Origin: Cantharellus purpuraceus
Taxonomy: Eukaryota > Basidiomycota > Agaricomycetes > Cantharellales > Hydnaceae
Direction of reading: 5' to 3'
NCBI GenBank assembly: GCA_025174535.1
Contig: JALBUN010000030.1
Coordinates: 1-64,000 of the forward strand
Length of the DNA: 64,000 nt
The notes below the pieces were generated by a model. That model did no database searches and was not told where the DNA came from. It saw only the letters and a program-made list of their open reading frames with translations. A program made the translations under genes and the position numbers. This document shows positions 1-12,620 of the stretch, piece after piece (positions within the stretch are counted from its first letter, which is position 1; each line of letters starts with the position of its first letter).

Positions 1-1143
1 AGCAACAGAGCTTCTGCAAACTGGCTGTTACAACCGGTGAATCCTTTGCGTTCTGGCTGCATACTGTTGGGAGTCTTCACTAGTTATATAATCGAATGAT
101 ATACCGACCCAGTCATCGTGCCTGTCTTGGAGAGAGTGGGGAACCGCTCTCGATCACACACGCACCCACTCAAGCGCCGAAGAGGTGGTGTCGTCGTCGT
201 CATTGTCGTCTAGTTTGCAATGGTTGGAATGTGGGGCGGTTGTTGAAAGTGTGGCACTGGTAATGGTGCTCCAAAAGTATGACGAAAGTGCGTTCCAGTA
301 TGACAGGTGCCGAATGGCTTCAAGGTTGTTATGAGGCAGGCTGTAAGTCAACATTCTTTCAGCCATCACAACTGCGACCCCGCAGCCCCTAATCTAATCC
401 GGCCTCCATACCATCCTCGTCAGCATTCCATCTCCCCGTTTCCAGCACCGCTTCCTCCGTCCACCTCCTTCGCCCTCACCACGGCATAATGATGTGCAAG
501 ACGCTTCGATCACCCCTGTCATCTAGATTCATCCATAATCCAGCGGGTCTGCACGTGAGCAGTCATATTCTTGATCCTGACTGATGCTAGGCTGCGAGAC
601 CGGTCACGACGAAAAATCGCTTTCCAGATATGTTCCCGTGACCTAGAACGCGATCATGTCTGGATGTGTGAGTGACAAGAAAGTGATAATGAAGCGGCAT
701 GCTCACTAATACTCCCATATCCCTTTCAACATCTCCCTCCTCCGGTTTCCCAGATAGCTAAGCATGGACAGCCCTCACCGTGCATCAACCCAGATCTAAC
801 ATGTAGAACACGCAGTCCTACGGGGGAGACAACTTTGAAATACAACCGATGCAGGAGACGATGCGCAATCGTCTCACCCATCCAGCATTCTTCAAGTACC
901 TTTTGTAAACAGATCGAGACTATTATGAAATTCTATCCGGCCTGCCCAATACAAAAGTAATTACACCGCATACATATTGAAACATCAAATGATTTCTGAG
1001 ACAGTGATTAATGTGAATGGATATTCAAACGCCCCCACACTCGGCCATCCCAGTGACAGGGTAATAGTGTGAAACCATGTTTTCACCGAAAATTCGTCCT
1101 ATCAGCCAGCACCAACCGAACATGACGGAAAAATAGTCCGCTA

Positions 1144-2835
1144 CTACGCCTCCAAAGTGATTTCAGCTGCCTGTGGCCGGAACTGGATTTCTTCAAGCTC
1201 AATATCATTTTCTGTCGTCTCTGCCTGCATATCCGACTCTGTTGACTCGACCGCATCCAGCGATGCTTCTGTTCCAACACCTTCATCCGCGGGCGAATCC
1301 CTAAACTCAGCTATCACAGCATCATGGATTCTTTGTGTGTCCACATGGAAACTCCCAAGGGAGATGGTAGGGATTCCCCGAGAGGTGGTACTATTAGGGT
1401 GCGCGTTTCTCCTTTGGAGGTCGAGGTGGAAACGGCAGATGATGATTGTCGATAAGCTGCACATATTTAGTGGATGTCTGAAATTCCGTATTACCACACA
1501 CCTGTTCTGAATAGGTCCAAGCACAGGTGCAAGTGTAGGCTAAAGAACAAGTTGGACCGGCACAGCAGCAGATACCAATGTGTGACGTACTCTCAAGGTC
1601 TAGTGAATCTGGTTAACGATGGCATAGAGGTTGATACATTGACATACCAAAGTCAAGATCGTGTTAGCAAGACTGAGAGTCAACACAAATCTGATAATAA
1701 TCAATTCACGATTCGTTTGCGGTGATAGCGCATGAAGTACCCGAATCTCATCAGACCTGATATGTGTCTATCTGTGAGAGTTCTACCGTAATGGAAACTA
1801 TGACTTACTTTGCTGGGCCAATAAATGTGTGAGTGATAGCTTGTTCCAAGCTGATCGTTTGTAGACTCTCCACGTTCCGAGTGTGCTAGCAAGTGTTACA
1901 GCAACCACTACTGTGTCAAACAATATGATCACGATCGCGTTGACGTCATCGACTAAAAGAAAGGAATCAATGTCATAACAAATATCAGTTTCACGTGTCT
2001 TACGTCTGCTGAATCATTGAGCACAGTTCATTTGAGACTATGCTGTACTTACATTTGTAGTGTGTGCTGTTGTGGACTGGTGACATCACACCTATCCAAA
2101 ATTGTCATTGCCTATAATGGGTGTCAGTCATGTCTGTCCACATAAATGCAGACATGTGCACATACCAGACGAAATGTGATGGCGCAACCTCCGAGAACTC
2201 CGAGAACACCCAATACCACCCTCTTCCAATCGGTAATCGCATATGCCCGCGCTAGTAGATATCCTGCATAATTAGTATCGTCAATGATCCATTGCTGCAA
2301 AGGAAAAATCAAATCACCTTGAATACCGACGAATGGGAGGAAGAAAAGAACATCCACAAAGTGAAGAAACCCATCACATGTTCTAATATGTATGAATTTC
2401 TGCGCTACAAAGGTTGCCTTTCAACTTACTACGCCATGCATCATGTGTCATCGATGGGCATGAATGCAAGTCACAGGAACAGACCTGAAGTGATGTGAAA
2501 TTGAAAAATGCCACCAATATGTATAGCGAGAAAATCAATAGCGTGGAGTATCGCGCCAGAAAATACAGGGCTGTCCCCAGTTTAAACGATTTATTCCAGA
2601 TATATCGAATTTCATGTGAGATTGTCACAAAGGTGTCGTAGGAAAGGAGAGCTGTTTTGAGTGGAAGGCCGTTAGCTAGGTCGCGCACACGAGCCTTGGG
2701 CTCACCGAGGGCAACTATGTAGGCGTAATTGACAGCCATGCTGAAGATACCATAAAAATCAGTGTGCATATAGTGAGGGGTGACGCACGTATCTGACGCT
2801 GCTTGAATTGCCGCCTGTTCTGTCGTAGATGCCAT
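1144..2835 (-). CDS. DUF6533-family multipass membrane protein, copy 1
   Basis: This looks like the DUF6533 family of Agaricomycete plasma-membrane-type proteins, whose function is unknown. Exon 1 begins MASTTEQAA. A 48-nt intron leads to a short exon, and a second intron leads to the diagnostic block SYDTFVTISHEIRYIWNKS followed by a hydrophobic helix, the expected DUF6533 N-terminus. Further exons give FVDVLFFLPFVGIQ, the hydrophobic RVVLGVLGVLGG segment (near 2170-2240), a TWRVYK-type loop and the C-terminal SLSTIIICRFHLDLQRRN block (near 1420-1450). An acidic tail ends AAEITLEA before TAG. All joins I could trace keep frame. The start is the first ATG after the upstream gap and is conserved in copies 2 and 3. 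The exon map is approximate, but the family call is strong. Confidence 0.75.
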
Positions 2836-4029
2836 GTCGATGGAACGATAAAGGAGAGGTATACCAATTGGACCAGACTATGCCAGTACTGTATGTGATG
2901 GGTAGAACGCTACAAGGGCTCATATATATACTGAGATCTAGGAGTGCTATTTGTGTATGTAACATCCTGGTATCAACAGCATCGAACAGCTATGCGTACA
3001 GCCATGAGGCTAGAAATAATTCCACCTCATGGCCAGTGATGCTTCTTCAGAACCATCACATATAGCACATCAACTTCATCCTACCTATGTATCGCCTGTT
3101 TCCGTCGCCTGATCTCAGTTATGAGGTCGAAGACTCGCAAACAAGATATTCTTCCTGATAGAAACCGAGGGAAAACTAGCATATTTGTGCACAGCATACG
3201 GGCGGATGTTTCCAAAGTTAGGCTCTTGGAACTATGCTGACAACAGCATGCGCATCTATGAAATTTGAAGTCTGATTCAGTATACGTGGCATCTCAGATG
3301 TTGGGGAACAAAGTGAGGTGTCATGGAGGCTGCTGCATAAGACTTGCAACAGATGGAAACCCAATATTTATCAGTTTGGTGTCTATAAACAGAATACACG
3401 TGTGCACCCATATGATGTCTCGTCCACTGCCTTCTGATCACTCGTCAAAAATGGGGCAGTTAATCAACAAAAGGCTCATCACGGAGATGTCCATCGGGGC
3501 GTCTGAAAGAAGAGTAGATATCGGGAAATGATGGTTTCAGCCTCAGGCTCCCCAGACACTGTTGGAGGCACCTTGTGATCCTCATCAAGAGTCTAATGTG
3601 ATATCGCAAACTGTGGAGAAAAGCCTGTCAGTCTAGCATAAGCATCAACAGGAACAGTGGCTGTATCAGCGCGCGCTCAAGGGTCGCCGAGCTCAGATGC
3701 GATCCCTTGGCTGCTAGTAACGGCCTTCGGCGTTCGTGTTGGTGACAAATGTAGCCTCTAAAGGTTCTGAATCTTGTGATGTATCAGCAGAAGCATTGCT
3801 TCGAAAGACGAGTCATGGAAGCGATAGGAGCTGGTGCTAGGTGAGGGCACAGCTTGGTTCAGACTATCTGGATGGCTGGGATACGATGAATAGATTGACC
3901 TGTCAAGTATTCTTTGAAATCACAGATAACTATGACACACCCATGCAACACCTATACTCATTGCTGTCAACGTTTGACGGAAACTCCACGTGAGTGTAGC
4001 CGCCCGGAATTGATCGGATCATTATGCTG
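2836..4029. other. Unassigned part of repeat unit 1
   Basis: The stretch is conserved with 6882-8072 and 10454-11637. On the minus strand a segment near 3700-3800 corresponds to an open stretch in the other units, and 3950-4100 carries a piece related to 'LLIQHGDPINSG' in unit 2. I could not assemble a recognisable protein. In unit 1 the minus-strand segment near 3990-4010 meets a stop that unit 2 lacks, so any gene here is probably decayed. Confidence 0.4.
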
Positions 4030-4817
4030 AATAACCACCAGAGCTTCTGCCAACTGGATGTCACTACTGGCGAGTTTTCTGTCTTTGGGCTGTGTGCGTA
4101 TTATTGTGATGCTTACCATCCCCATTCAATCCATGATATATACTGAGCGAGTCTTTATGCTTGCCTTGGAGAGCGAGGAACCATTCTGGATCACACACGC
4201 ACCCACTCAAGCGCCAAAGAGTTGATGTCACCATCGTCATCTGCTTTCTGATGGTTAGAGTCTTGGTAGTTGTCAGAGGTAGGGGACCTGTAATGGAGGG
4301 CTAAATGTGTGCCGATAGTGCGTTCCATATCGATGTGTGTGAGAGATGCCGACTGGCTGCTAGGTTGCTATGAGGCTGGCCATAAATCATCACTCCTTCA
4401 GCCGTCTCCTATCCCACAGTCTACTTGATCTACCCCCACCTCAGTCATCCTTATCAGCATTCCACCTCCCCTTCTCTACCACCGATTCCTCCGTCCACCT
4501 TCCAGGGCGTGATGTCCAAGACGCTTCGACCACCCCTGCCATTCAGCGCCATCCATGATCAAGCGGGTCTGCGGGCGAGTGGTCATGTTCTTGATCTTGA
4601 CAGGTGTGCTAGGCTGGATCTTCGACTTTACGGAGGCTGGTCACGATGAAAAATCCCTTTTGCATATATAGTTCCCATGGCCAGGCAGAACGCGATCATA
4701 TCTGGATATTTGAGTGACGAGAAAGTTATAACGAAGTAGCAAATTCATGAATACATGCGCACCAGAATTCCACATCTCCTTCATCATCATTATCCTCCGG
4801 TTTCCCAGGAGCTAAGG

Positions 4818-4961
4818 ATGGATAACCCCACCGTTCCTCAACCCAGATCTAATGCTCAGGACACGCAGTCCTACAGAGGGGACGACTTTGAAATACAACC
4901 AATGCAGGAGACGATGCGCAATCGTCTCATCAATCCAGCATTCTTCGAGTACCTTTTGTAA
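4818..4961 (+). other. Small ORF, intact in unit 2 only
   Basis: An ATG-initiated 47-codon frame begins MDNPTVPQPRSN and ends FFEYLL. The same DNA in unit 1 (about 763-908) keeps the last ~25 codons but has a one-base gain and an early stop. Unit 3 keeps only the last ~15 codons (about 8496-8537). It could be the last exon of a plus-strand gene or chance. The pattern of decay argues that it is not maintained as a protein. Confidence 0.25.
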
Positions 4962-5196
4962 ACAGATCGAGAATATTATGAAATTTTATCCAGCCTGCCC
5001 AATACAAAAGTAATTACACCGCATACATATTGAAACATCAAGTGATTTCTGAGACAGTGATTAATGTGAATGGATATCCAAACGCCCCCACACTCGGCCA
5101 TCCCAGTGACAGGGTAATAGTGTGAAACCATGTTTTCACCGAAAATTCGTCCTATCAGCCAGCACCAACCGAACATGATGGACAAATAGTCCGCCA

Positions 5197-6881
5197 CTAC
5201 GCCTCCAAAGTAATTTCAGCTGCCTGTGGCCGGAACTGGATTTCTTCAAGCTCAATATCATTTTCTGTCGTCTCTGCCGGCATATTTGACTCTGCGGACT
5301 CGACCGCTTCCCGCGATACAACACACTCAGCAACAGGGGAATCTCCAAACTCTGCCATCACAGCGTCGTGAATACTTCGCGTGGCTGCGTGGAAACTCCC
5401 AAGGGAGGTGGTAGGGATGCTCCGGGAGGTGGTGCTGTTGGGGTGCGCGTTTCTCCTTTGGAGGTCGAGGTGGAAACGGCAGATGATGATTACTGACAAG
5501 CTGCGTATATTTAGGAGAAGTCTAAAATTCCGTATTCCAACTCACCTGTTCTGAATAAGTCCAAGCACAGGAGAAAGTGTAGGCTAAAGAACAAGTTGGA
5601 CCGGCACAGCAGAAGATACCAATGTGTGACGTACTCTCAGGCCCTAGTGCATCCGGTTAACGATGGCGTAGAAATTCATACATTGACATACCAAAGTCAA
5701 GATCATGTTAGAAAGACTGAGAGTCAGCACAAATCTGATAATAATCAATTCAGGAGTCGGTGACGGTGATAGTGCATGAAGTACCCGAATCTCATCAGAC
5801 CTGATACTCATGTCTATCTGTGAGAGTTCTACCGTAATGGAAACTATGGCTTACTTTGCCGTGCCAGTAAATGTGTGAGTGATAGCTTGTTCCAAGCTGA
5901 TCGTTTGTAGACTCTCCACGTTCCGAATGTGCCAGCAAGTGTTACAGCAACTACTATCGTGTCAAACAATATGATCGCGATCGAGTCGACGTCCTCCACT
6001 AAAAGAAAGGAATCAACCATGTCATAATAAATATCAGCTTCACGTGTCTTACGTCTGCTGACTCATTTGAGCGCAGTTCATTTAAGACTATGCTGTACTT
6101 ACATGCGGATAGTGTGAAATTGTGCACTGGTGATGTCACACCCATCCAAGATTGCTATTGCCTACGATGGGTGTCTGTCATGTCTGTCCACATAAATGCA
6201 GACATGTGCACATACCAGTTCCGCTGTGATGGCGCAACCTCCGAGAACTCCGAGAACTCCCAATACCACCCTCTTCCGATCGCTAATCGCATATGCCCGC
6301 CCCAGGAGGAGCCCTGCATTATTATCGCTTCAATGATCTATTGATGCAAAGGAAAATCACCTTGAATGCCGACGAGTGGGAAGAAGCTGAGAACATCCAC
6401 AAAGTGAAGAAACCCATCACATGTTCTAATATGTATGAATTTCTGCGCTATAAAAGTTGCTCTTCAACTTACTACGCCATGCATCATGTGTTAATGTGCA
6501 TGAACGCAAGTCAACAGGAACAGACCTGAACTGATGTGAAATTGAAATATTCCCCAAATATGTTTAGCGCAAATAACAATAGAGCAAGGTATCGCGCCAG
6601 AAAATACAGGGCTGCCCCCAGTTTAATCGATCTATTCCAGATATATTGAGTCTCATGTGAGATTGTCAGAAAGGTGTCGTAGGAAAGGAGAGCTGTTTCG
6701 AGCGGAAAGCCTTTAGCTAGGTCGTGCACACGAGACTACGACTCACCGAGGGAAACAATCTGGGCATAATTGACAGCCATACTGATACCATATAATGAAG
6801 ATGACTGCGCATATAGTGAGATGCGGCGACGCACTTATCTGATGCTGCTTGAATTGCCGCCTGGTCTGTCTGAGATGCCAT
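5197..6881 (-). CDS. DUF6533-family multipass membrane protein, copy 2
   Basis: The second tandem paralogue has the same exon order as copy 1. The N-terminus is MASQTDQAAIQ, then comes the DUF6533 block SYDTFLTISHETQYIWNRS with a hydrophobic helix (6560-6700). The next exon reads FVDVLSFFPLVGIQ, followed by the VVLGVLGVLGG membrane segment, the TWRVYK-type exon near 5900 and the C-terminal SVIIICRFHLDLQRRN block near 5450-5490. It ends AAEITLEA before TAG at 5199-5197, exactly as in copy 1. Hydrophobic segments and the acidic tail are preserved, so it is likely functional. Function and ligand are unknown for this family. Confidence 0.75.
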
Positions 6882-8072
6882 GCCGATGGAACGATACAGG
6901 GAGTGGCATACTAAGTGAACCACAACGGGCTCATATATCTCCTGAAATCAAACAGTGCTATTTGTCTGACATCCTGTTATCAACAGCAACAAACGGCTAG
7001 GCATACACTCATAAGGCTGAAAATAATTCGACCTCATGGCCAATGATGTTCTGTCAGAAGGCTTGGCACATGTGGCACATCAACTTCATTCTACGCAAGT
7101 ATCGCATTGAATGGAACTGTCTGCACCGCCTGATCTCAGAGGTTCACAAACAAGACATTCTTACCGATAGCAATGAGTGTAAACCAGACGATTTGTGCAC
7201 AGCATACGGACTGATGTTTCCACAATTAGAGCCAATTCCTTGTCTGTAGTTGGGTTCTTTGGAACTATGTACCAACAGCGTACGCTTCTATGGAATTTGA
7301 AGTCTGATTCAGTATACGTGCCATCTCAGATATAGGGGAGCATACGAAGTGGGCCGTCATGGAAGCTGCTACATAAGATTTGCAACAGGTGGAAACCTAA
7401 TATTTTATCAGTTTCAGTATCTATACACAGAATATACGTGTGCACCTACGCGTTCACTAAGCCTCTGATCGTTCATCGTGAATGGTGGCGCCAGTACATC
7501 CGAATATAGCAAAATAACATCACGGAGAGATCCATTAGGGCGTTCGAAAGAAGAGTAGGTATTAGGAAATGATGGATTTCGGCCTCAGGTTCCCCAGTTG
7601 GAAGCACCCTGTCACCTTTATCAAGTGGCTGAGACGATATGGCCAAACTAAAGAGAAATAAGTCAATTCTGTGAGTCTAGCATAAGCTATACGAACATAG
7701 AACAGTGGCTGTATCGGCGACCGCGCCGATATCAGATGCGGTCCCTTGGCTCCTAGTGACAGATCTTCGGTGTCTGTGTTGGTGACAAACTTCGCTTCCG
7801 TATTGACGTTCAGAATCTCGTGATATATCAGCAGAACCATGGCATGTTTGAAAGACGATTCATGGAAGCGGCAGGAGCTGAGGACGTAGCTTGGTTCAGA
7901 TTATCTGTATGGCTGGCATACCTCACGACGGTAGAGTGACATCAAGTGTTTTTGTGAACTCACAGAGAACCGTGACACACGCCCATGCGATACCTATTCC
8001 ACCAAACTCACCATTGGCGGAAACTCCACGTGAAACGTGGCCGCCCCGGAATTGATCGGATCACCATGCTGA
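6882..8072 (-). other. Possible second repeated gene, unidentified (unit 2 copy)
   Basis: Upstream of copy 2, minus-strand pieces look exon-like. A Met-initiated Asp-rich stretch near 8352-8215 (HRKPDDDGDANSSALE) is followed by a GT donor. After an AG near 8135 comes SSFADALLLIQHGDPINSG, ending at a GTGAGT donor near 8010. An open stretch at 7840-7700 reads YHEILNVNTEAKFVTN. The equivalent of the last block in unit 3 lies at 11450-11313. Conservation between units is clear at DNA level. I do not recognise the protein and could not join the pieces with confidence. Confidence 0.3.
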
Positions 8073-8709
8073 ATAAGCAACAGAGCGTCTGCAAAACTGG
8101 ATGTTACCACTGGCGAATCCTCTGCGTTTTGGCTGTGTGCGTATTATTGTGAGTCTTGCCATTCCCATCCCTGCTTGTCTTGGAAAGCGGGGAACCATTC
8201 TGGATCCCACACGCACTCACTCAAGCGCCGAAGAGTTGGCGTCACCGTCGTCGTCTGGTTTCCGATGGTGATAGTCTTGGGAGTTATCGGAGGTCTGGGA
8301 CCTGTAATGGGGGGTCAAAATTATGCCGATAGTGCGTTCCATATCGATATGCATGAGAGGTGACGAGTGGCTGCTAGGTTGCTATGAGGCTGGCCATAAA
8401 TCATCATTCTTTCAGCCGTCTCCTATCTCATAGTCTACTTAATCTATCCCCGCATCAAAGCCATCCTTATCAGCATTCCACCTTTCCTTCGCTACAATCG
8501 TCTCACCCATCCAGCATTCTTCAAGTACCTTTTGTAAACAGATCGAGAATATTATGAAATTCTATCCGGCCTGCCCAATACAAAAGTAATTACACCGCAT
8601 ACATATTGAAACATCAAGTGATTTCTGAGACAGGGATTAGTGTGAATAAATATTCAAACGCCCCATACTCGGCCCTCCAAGTGACAGGATAATAGTGTGA
8701 AACGATCGT

Positions 8710-10453
8710 TTACTGTAAATTCATCCTATCAGCACCAACCGAACATGACGGACAAATGGTCCGCCACTGCGCCTCCAAAGTAATTTCAGCTGCCTGTGGC
8801 TGGAACTGGATTTCTTCAAGCTCAATATCATTTTCTGTCGTCTCTGCCGTGATATCCGACTTTGTAGACTCGACCGCGTCCAGTGCTTCTGTTCCAACAC
8901 CCTCATCTACGGGCAAGTCCCCAAACTCTGTCATCACAGCGTCGTGAACACTTTGCGTGGCCGCATGGAAACTTCCAAGGGTGTTAGTAGGTATGCCCCG
9001 GGAGGTATTGGAGTGCGCGTTTCTCCTTTGGAGGTCAAGGTGGAAGCGGCAGATGGTGATTACTGACAAGCTGCATATATTTAGTGGAAGTCTGAAATTC
9101 TGTATTCCGGCTCACCTCTGCTGAATAGGTCCAAGCATAGGCGAAAGTGTAGGCTAAAGAACACGTTGGGGCGGCACAGCAGCAGATACCAATGTGTGAC
9201 ATACTCTCAAGATCTAGTGCATCCGGTTAACGATGGCATAGAGATTGACACATTGACATACCAATATCAAGATCGTGCCAGCAAGATTCAGCGTCAAAAC
9301 AAATCTGATCATAATCAATTCAGGGTTCATTGACGGTGATAGCACATGAAGTACCCGAATCTCATCAGACCTAATATTCTATCTGTGAGAGTTCTAACGC
9401 AATGGAAACGATGACTTACATTGCTGGGCCAGTAAATGTGTGAGTGATAGCTTGTTCCAAGCTGATCGTTTGTAGACTCTCCACGTTTCGAGTGTACCGG
9501 CGAGTGTTACAGCAACTACTATCGTGTCAAACAATATGGCCGCGATCGAGTCGACGTCATTTACTAAAAGAAAGGAATCAACCATGTCATAATAAATATC
9601 AGTTTCACGAGTCTTACCTCTGGTGAATCATTGAGTACAGTTCATTTAAGACTATGCTGTACTTACATGGCGATAGTGCGGAATTGTGCATTGGTGACGT
9701 CACACCTATCCAAGATTGGTACTGCCTATAATGGGTGTCTGTCATGTCTGTCCACATAAATATAGACATGTAAACAGACCAGATTCAATATGATGACACA
9801 ACCTCCGAGAACTCCGAGAACACCCAATACCATCCTCTTCCGATCGGTAATCGCATATGCCCGACCCAGTAGAAGCCCTGCATAATTATCGCTTCAGTGA
9901 TCTATTCCTTCAAAGGAAATGTCATGTCACCTTGAATACCGACGAGTGGGAGCAAGAAAAGAGCATCCACAAAGTGAAGAAACCCATCACATAATCTAAT
10001 ATATGTGAATTTTTGCGCTACAAAGGTTGCTTTTCAACTTACTACGCCATGCATCATGAATCATCGATGGGCATGAATGCAAGTTACAGGAACAGACCTG
10101 AAGTGATGTGAAATTGAAAAAAACCACAAATATGTCTAGCGAGAAAAACAGTAGCATGGGGTATCGTGCCAGAAAATACAGGGCCGTCCCCAGTTTGAAC
10201 GATTTGTTCCAGATATATTGAATCTCATGTGATATTGTCAGAAATGTGTCATAGGAAAGGAGAGCTGGTGGCGGAGAGCCGTTGGCTAGGTTGCGCACAC
10301 GAGCCTTCAGCTCACCGAGGGCAACTATTAAGGTGTAATTGAAAACCATACTGATACCAAACAATAAACTCAAAAATCACTGCGCGTATAGTGAGAGGTG
10401 ACGCACGTATCTGACGCTGCTTCAATTGCTGCCTGTCCTGTCTGTGCTGCCAT
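8710..10453 (-). CDS. DUF6533-family multipass membrane protein, copy 3, stop-loss extension
   Basis: Third paralogue. It starts MAAQTGQAAIEAASD. The DUF6533 block SYDTFLTISHEIQYIWNKS lies near 10180-10250, then RMVLGVLGVLGGCVI near 9800-9850. The well-preserved exon FDTIVVAVTLAGTLETWRVY occupies 9545-9430, and the C-terminal SVITICRFHLDLQRRN block lies near 9030-9069. Copies 1 and 2 stop directly after ITLEA. Here the TAG has become CAG and the frame continues QWRTICPSCSVGADRMNLQ to TAA at 8712-8710. Splice sites otherwise match the other copies. It is likely expressed, with a 19-residue Cys-containing tail. Confidence 0.75.
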
Positions 10454-11637
10454 GTTGATGGAATGATAAAGGGAAAGGTATACCAAGCAGACTAGACTAT
10501 GAGTGTGCGATGGGTAGAACGTTACAAGAAGTTCATATATATATATTGATATCCAGGAATGCTGTTTGTATGCAACATTCTGGTATCAATAACAACGAAC
10601 ACTAGGCATGAAGCTGAAAATAGTTTGACCTCATGGCCAGTGATGTTTCTTCAGAAGGCTCACATGTAGCACATCAACTTCATCCTACCTAAGTATCGCC
10701 TGTTTCCATCGCCTGATCTCAGTTTCTAGGTCGAAGACTCGCAAACAAGATATTCTTACCGATAGCAACCGAGGGAAAAATAGCAGATCGGTGCACAGCG
10801 TATGGACTAGCGTTCAAAATGAGAGCCGATTCCTTGTCTGTAGTTAGGTTCTTTGGAACTATGTTACTAACAGCGTACGCTTCTATGGAATTTGAAGTCT
10901 GATTCGGTATACGTGGCACCGAGTGAGGTGTCGTGGTATACTGGCTGCTGCATAAGACTTGAAACAGGTGGAAACCTAATGTTGTATCAGTTTCAGTGTT
11001 TATACGGAGAATACACGTGTGCACCTACGAGTTCACTAAGCCTCTGATTGTTAATCACACATGGTGGTGCCAGTAAATCCGCAGAATATAGCAAATAACA
11101 TCACGGAGAGACCCATTAGGGCGTTCGAAAGAAGAATAGATATTGCGAAATGATGGTTTAAGCCTCAGGCTCCCCAGGATACCATAACGGATACAGTTGG
11201 AGGTACCTGGTGATCCTCATCAAGAGGCCAATGTGATATCGCAAACTGCAGAGAAAATCAGCAAAGCCTGTGAGTCTAGCATGCGCTATACCAACATAGA
11301 ACAGTGGCTGTATCAGCGAACGCGCGAGGTCGCCGAAATCAAATGCGATCCCTTGGCTACTAGTGACAGATCTTCGGTTTTCGTGTTGGTGACAAATTTA
11401 GCTTCTATATTGACGTTCAAAATCTCGTGATATATCAGCAGAAGCATGGCATATTTGAAAAACGATTCATGGAAGCGGCAGTAGCTGAGGGCGCAGTCAG
11501 ATTGTCTGGATGGCTTACATACAGTTTTGTGAACCACAGAGCACCGTGACACACACCCATGCGATACCTATTACACCAAACTCACCGTTGACGGAAACCC
11601 CATTTGAAACGTGGCCGCCCCGGAATTGACCGGATCA

Positions 11638-12620
11638 CACTTTAGTCCTGCTTTACAATCTTTCACTGTCTCTTCATGTTCGGTCAGAGCTTGTTTCACC
11701 CAAACCTCCTTTCTACCTCTCACAGAATTGTACTCTTCAAATACGACACTAACAAGTATGATCCCGACTCCTTTTTCCCAAGGTCCCCAACAGATATGGT
11801 TGTCCTCTCATCCTCCCATCCTCCGCCTTCCTGGGTAAATTTTTGACCCTCAACCTGCGAAACAATATGCCAGTATCTTGTTCACCTTTGCCGCCTGTAT
11901 CCAACACATCCTGGGGTTCTCCCCAACACACAAGTAAACTACAATTGTTCCCCTCGGCCTCGTTTTTCTTTGCTCCGCCTTCCAAGAAGCGTCTGAGTTT
12001 GTTATCGCCAATGATGCCGTGAACTGACATACTGGAGTATTGGAGATACGCATGGCCTTGTCTTGGCCGTGTTTGCATTTTTTGTCGAAAGTGGCTGGAT
12101 TCTCGCGTTATGTGGTTCCTGGTCACAGTCTTGAAAGTGGTTGGGATTGCTGGGTCTAAGTATAAAGTCCAGCTTTGGATCACGAACCAATAATAGACAT
12201 ATCCGAATCCATATTTATATTGTGATCTAACCCACAACATTCATATTTTATGCCGTACTTGGACTCCAATCATATGTAATTATATCATGTACATGAATCC
12301 ATCACCTATTTCAGTCAGATCACGTCCACTTAGGCACTGAGTCGTAGTTTAACATATAACTTCCTTTCAGTTGGAGCAGTGAGCACGTCGCCGTGTTTTT
12401 ACTTCCAAATCACCCCCTATGACTTCCAGATATGAGAAAGGGTACATTAACGCCAGGTGAGGGTTGCGGGTCATTTCCGTATGCAGCTATTGATATTATT
12501 GGTCCAAGACTAATTAGTCCCTTAAATGGCCAAGGGACCAGGAATCATATGATATTTGTACCAATATACAATCATACACCAAAAATGACAATGACAACAA
12601 CAATCAAATAATCACGCCCC
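11638..12620. other. Intergenic stretch, no assigned gene
   Basis: This lies between the DUF6533 array and the 3' end of the P450. A 163-codon minus frame (12240-11749) is rich in Arg, Gly and Lys with no family resemblance. Plus-strand exon-like pieces, such as ASFFFAPPSKKRLSLL near 11965-12010, are not recognisable either. I see no supported gene. Confidence 0.4.

Larger units (their letters stand above)
1..11637. repeat. Three tandem ~3.6-4.0 kb segmental repeats
   Basis: Three diverged direct copies lie head to tail at about 1-4029, 4030-8072 and 8073-11637. The phrase around 'cagagcttctgc' recurs at 5, 4042 and 8085. The string 'caccgcatacatattgaaac' recurs in all three at 966, 5017 and 8596, and 'ggaattgatcggatca' marks the unit boundaries. 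Homology stops after 'cggatcac' near 11637, where unique sequence begins. Each unit has one minus-strand DUF6533-family gene with matching exon layout. Unit 3 is shorter because it lacks about 400 bp between roughly 8495 and 8500. The window opens inside unit 1, so the array may extend to the left. Confidence 0.9.

Noticed and set aside
11749..12240. 163-codon minus-strand frame
   Set aside because: No recognisable domain, no splice partners, biased composition.
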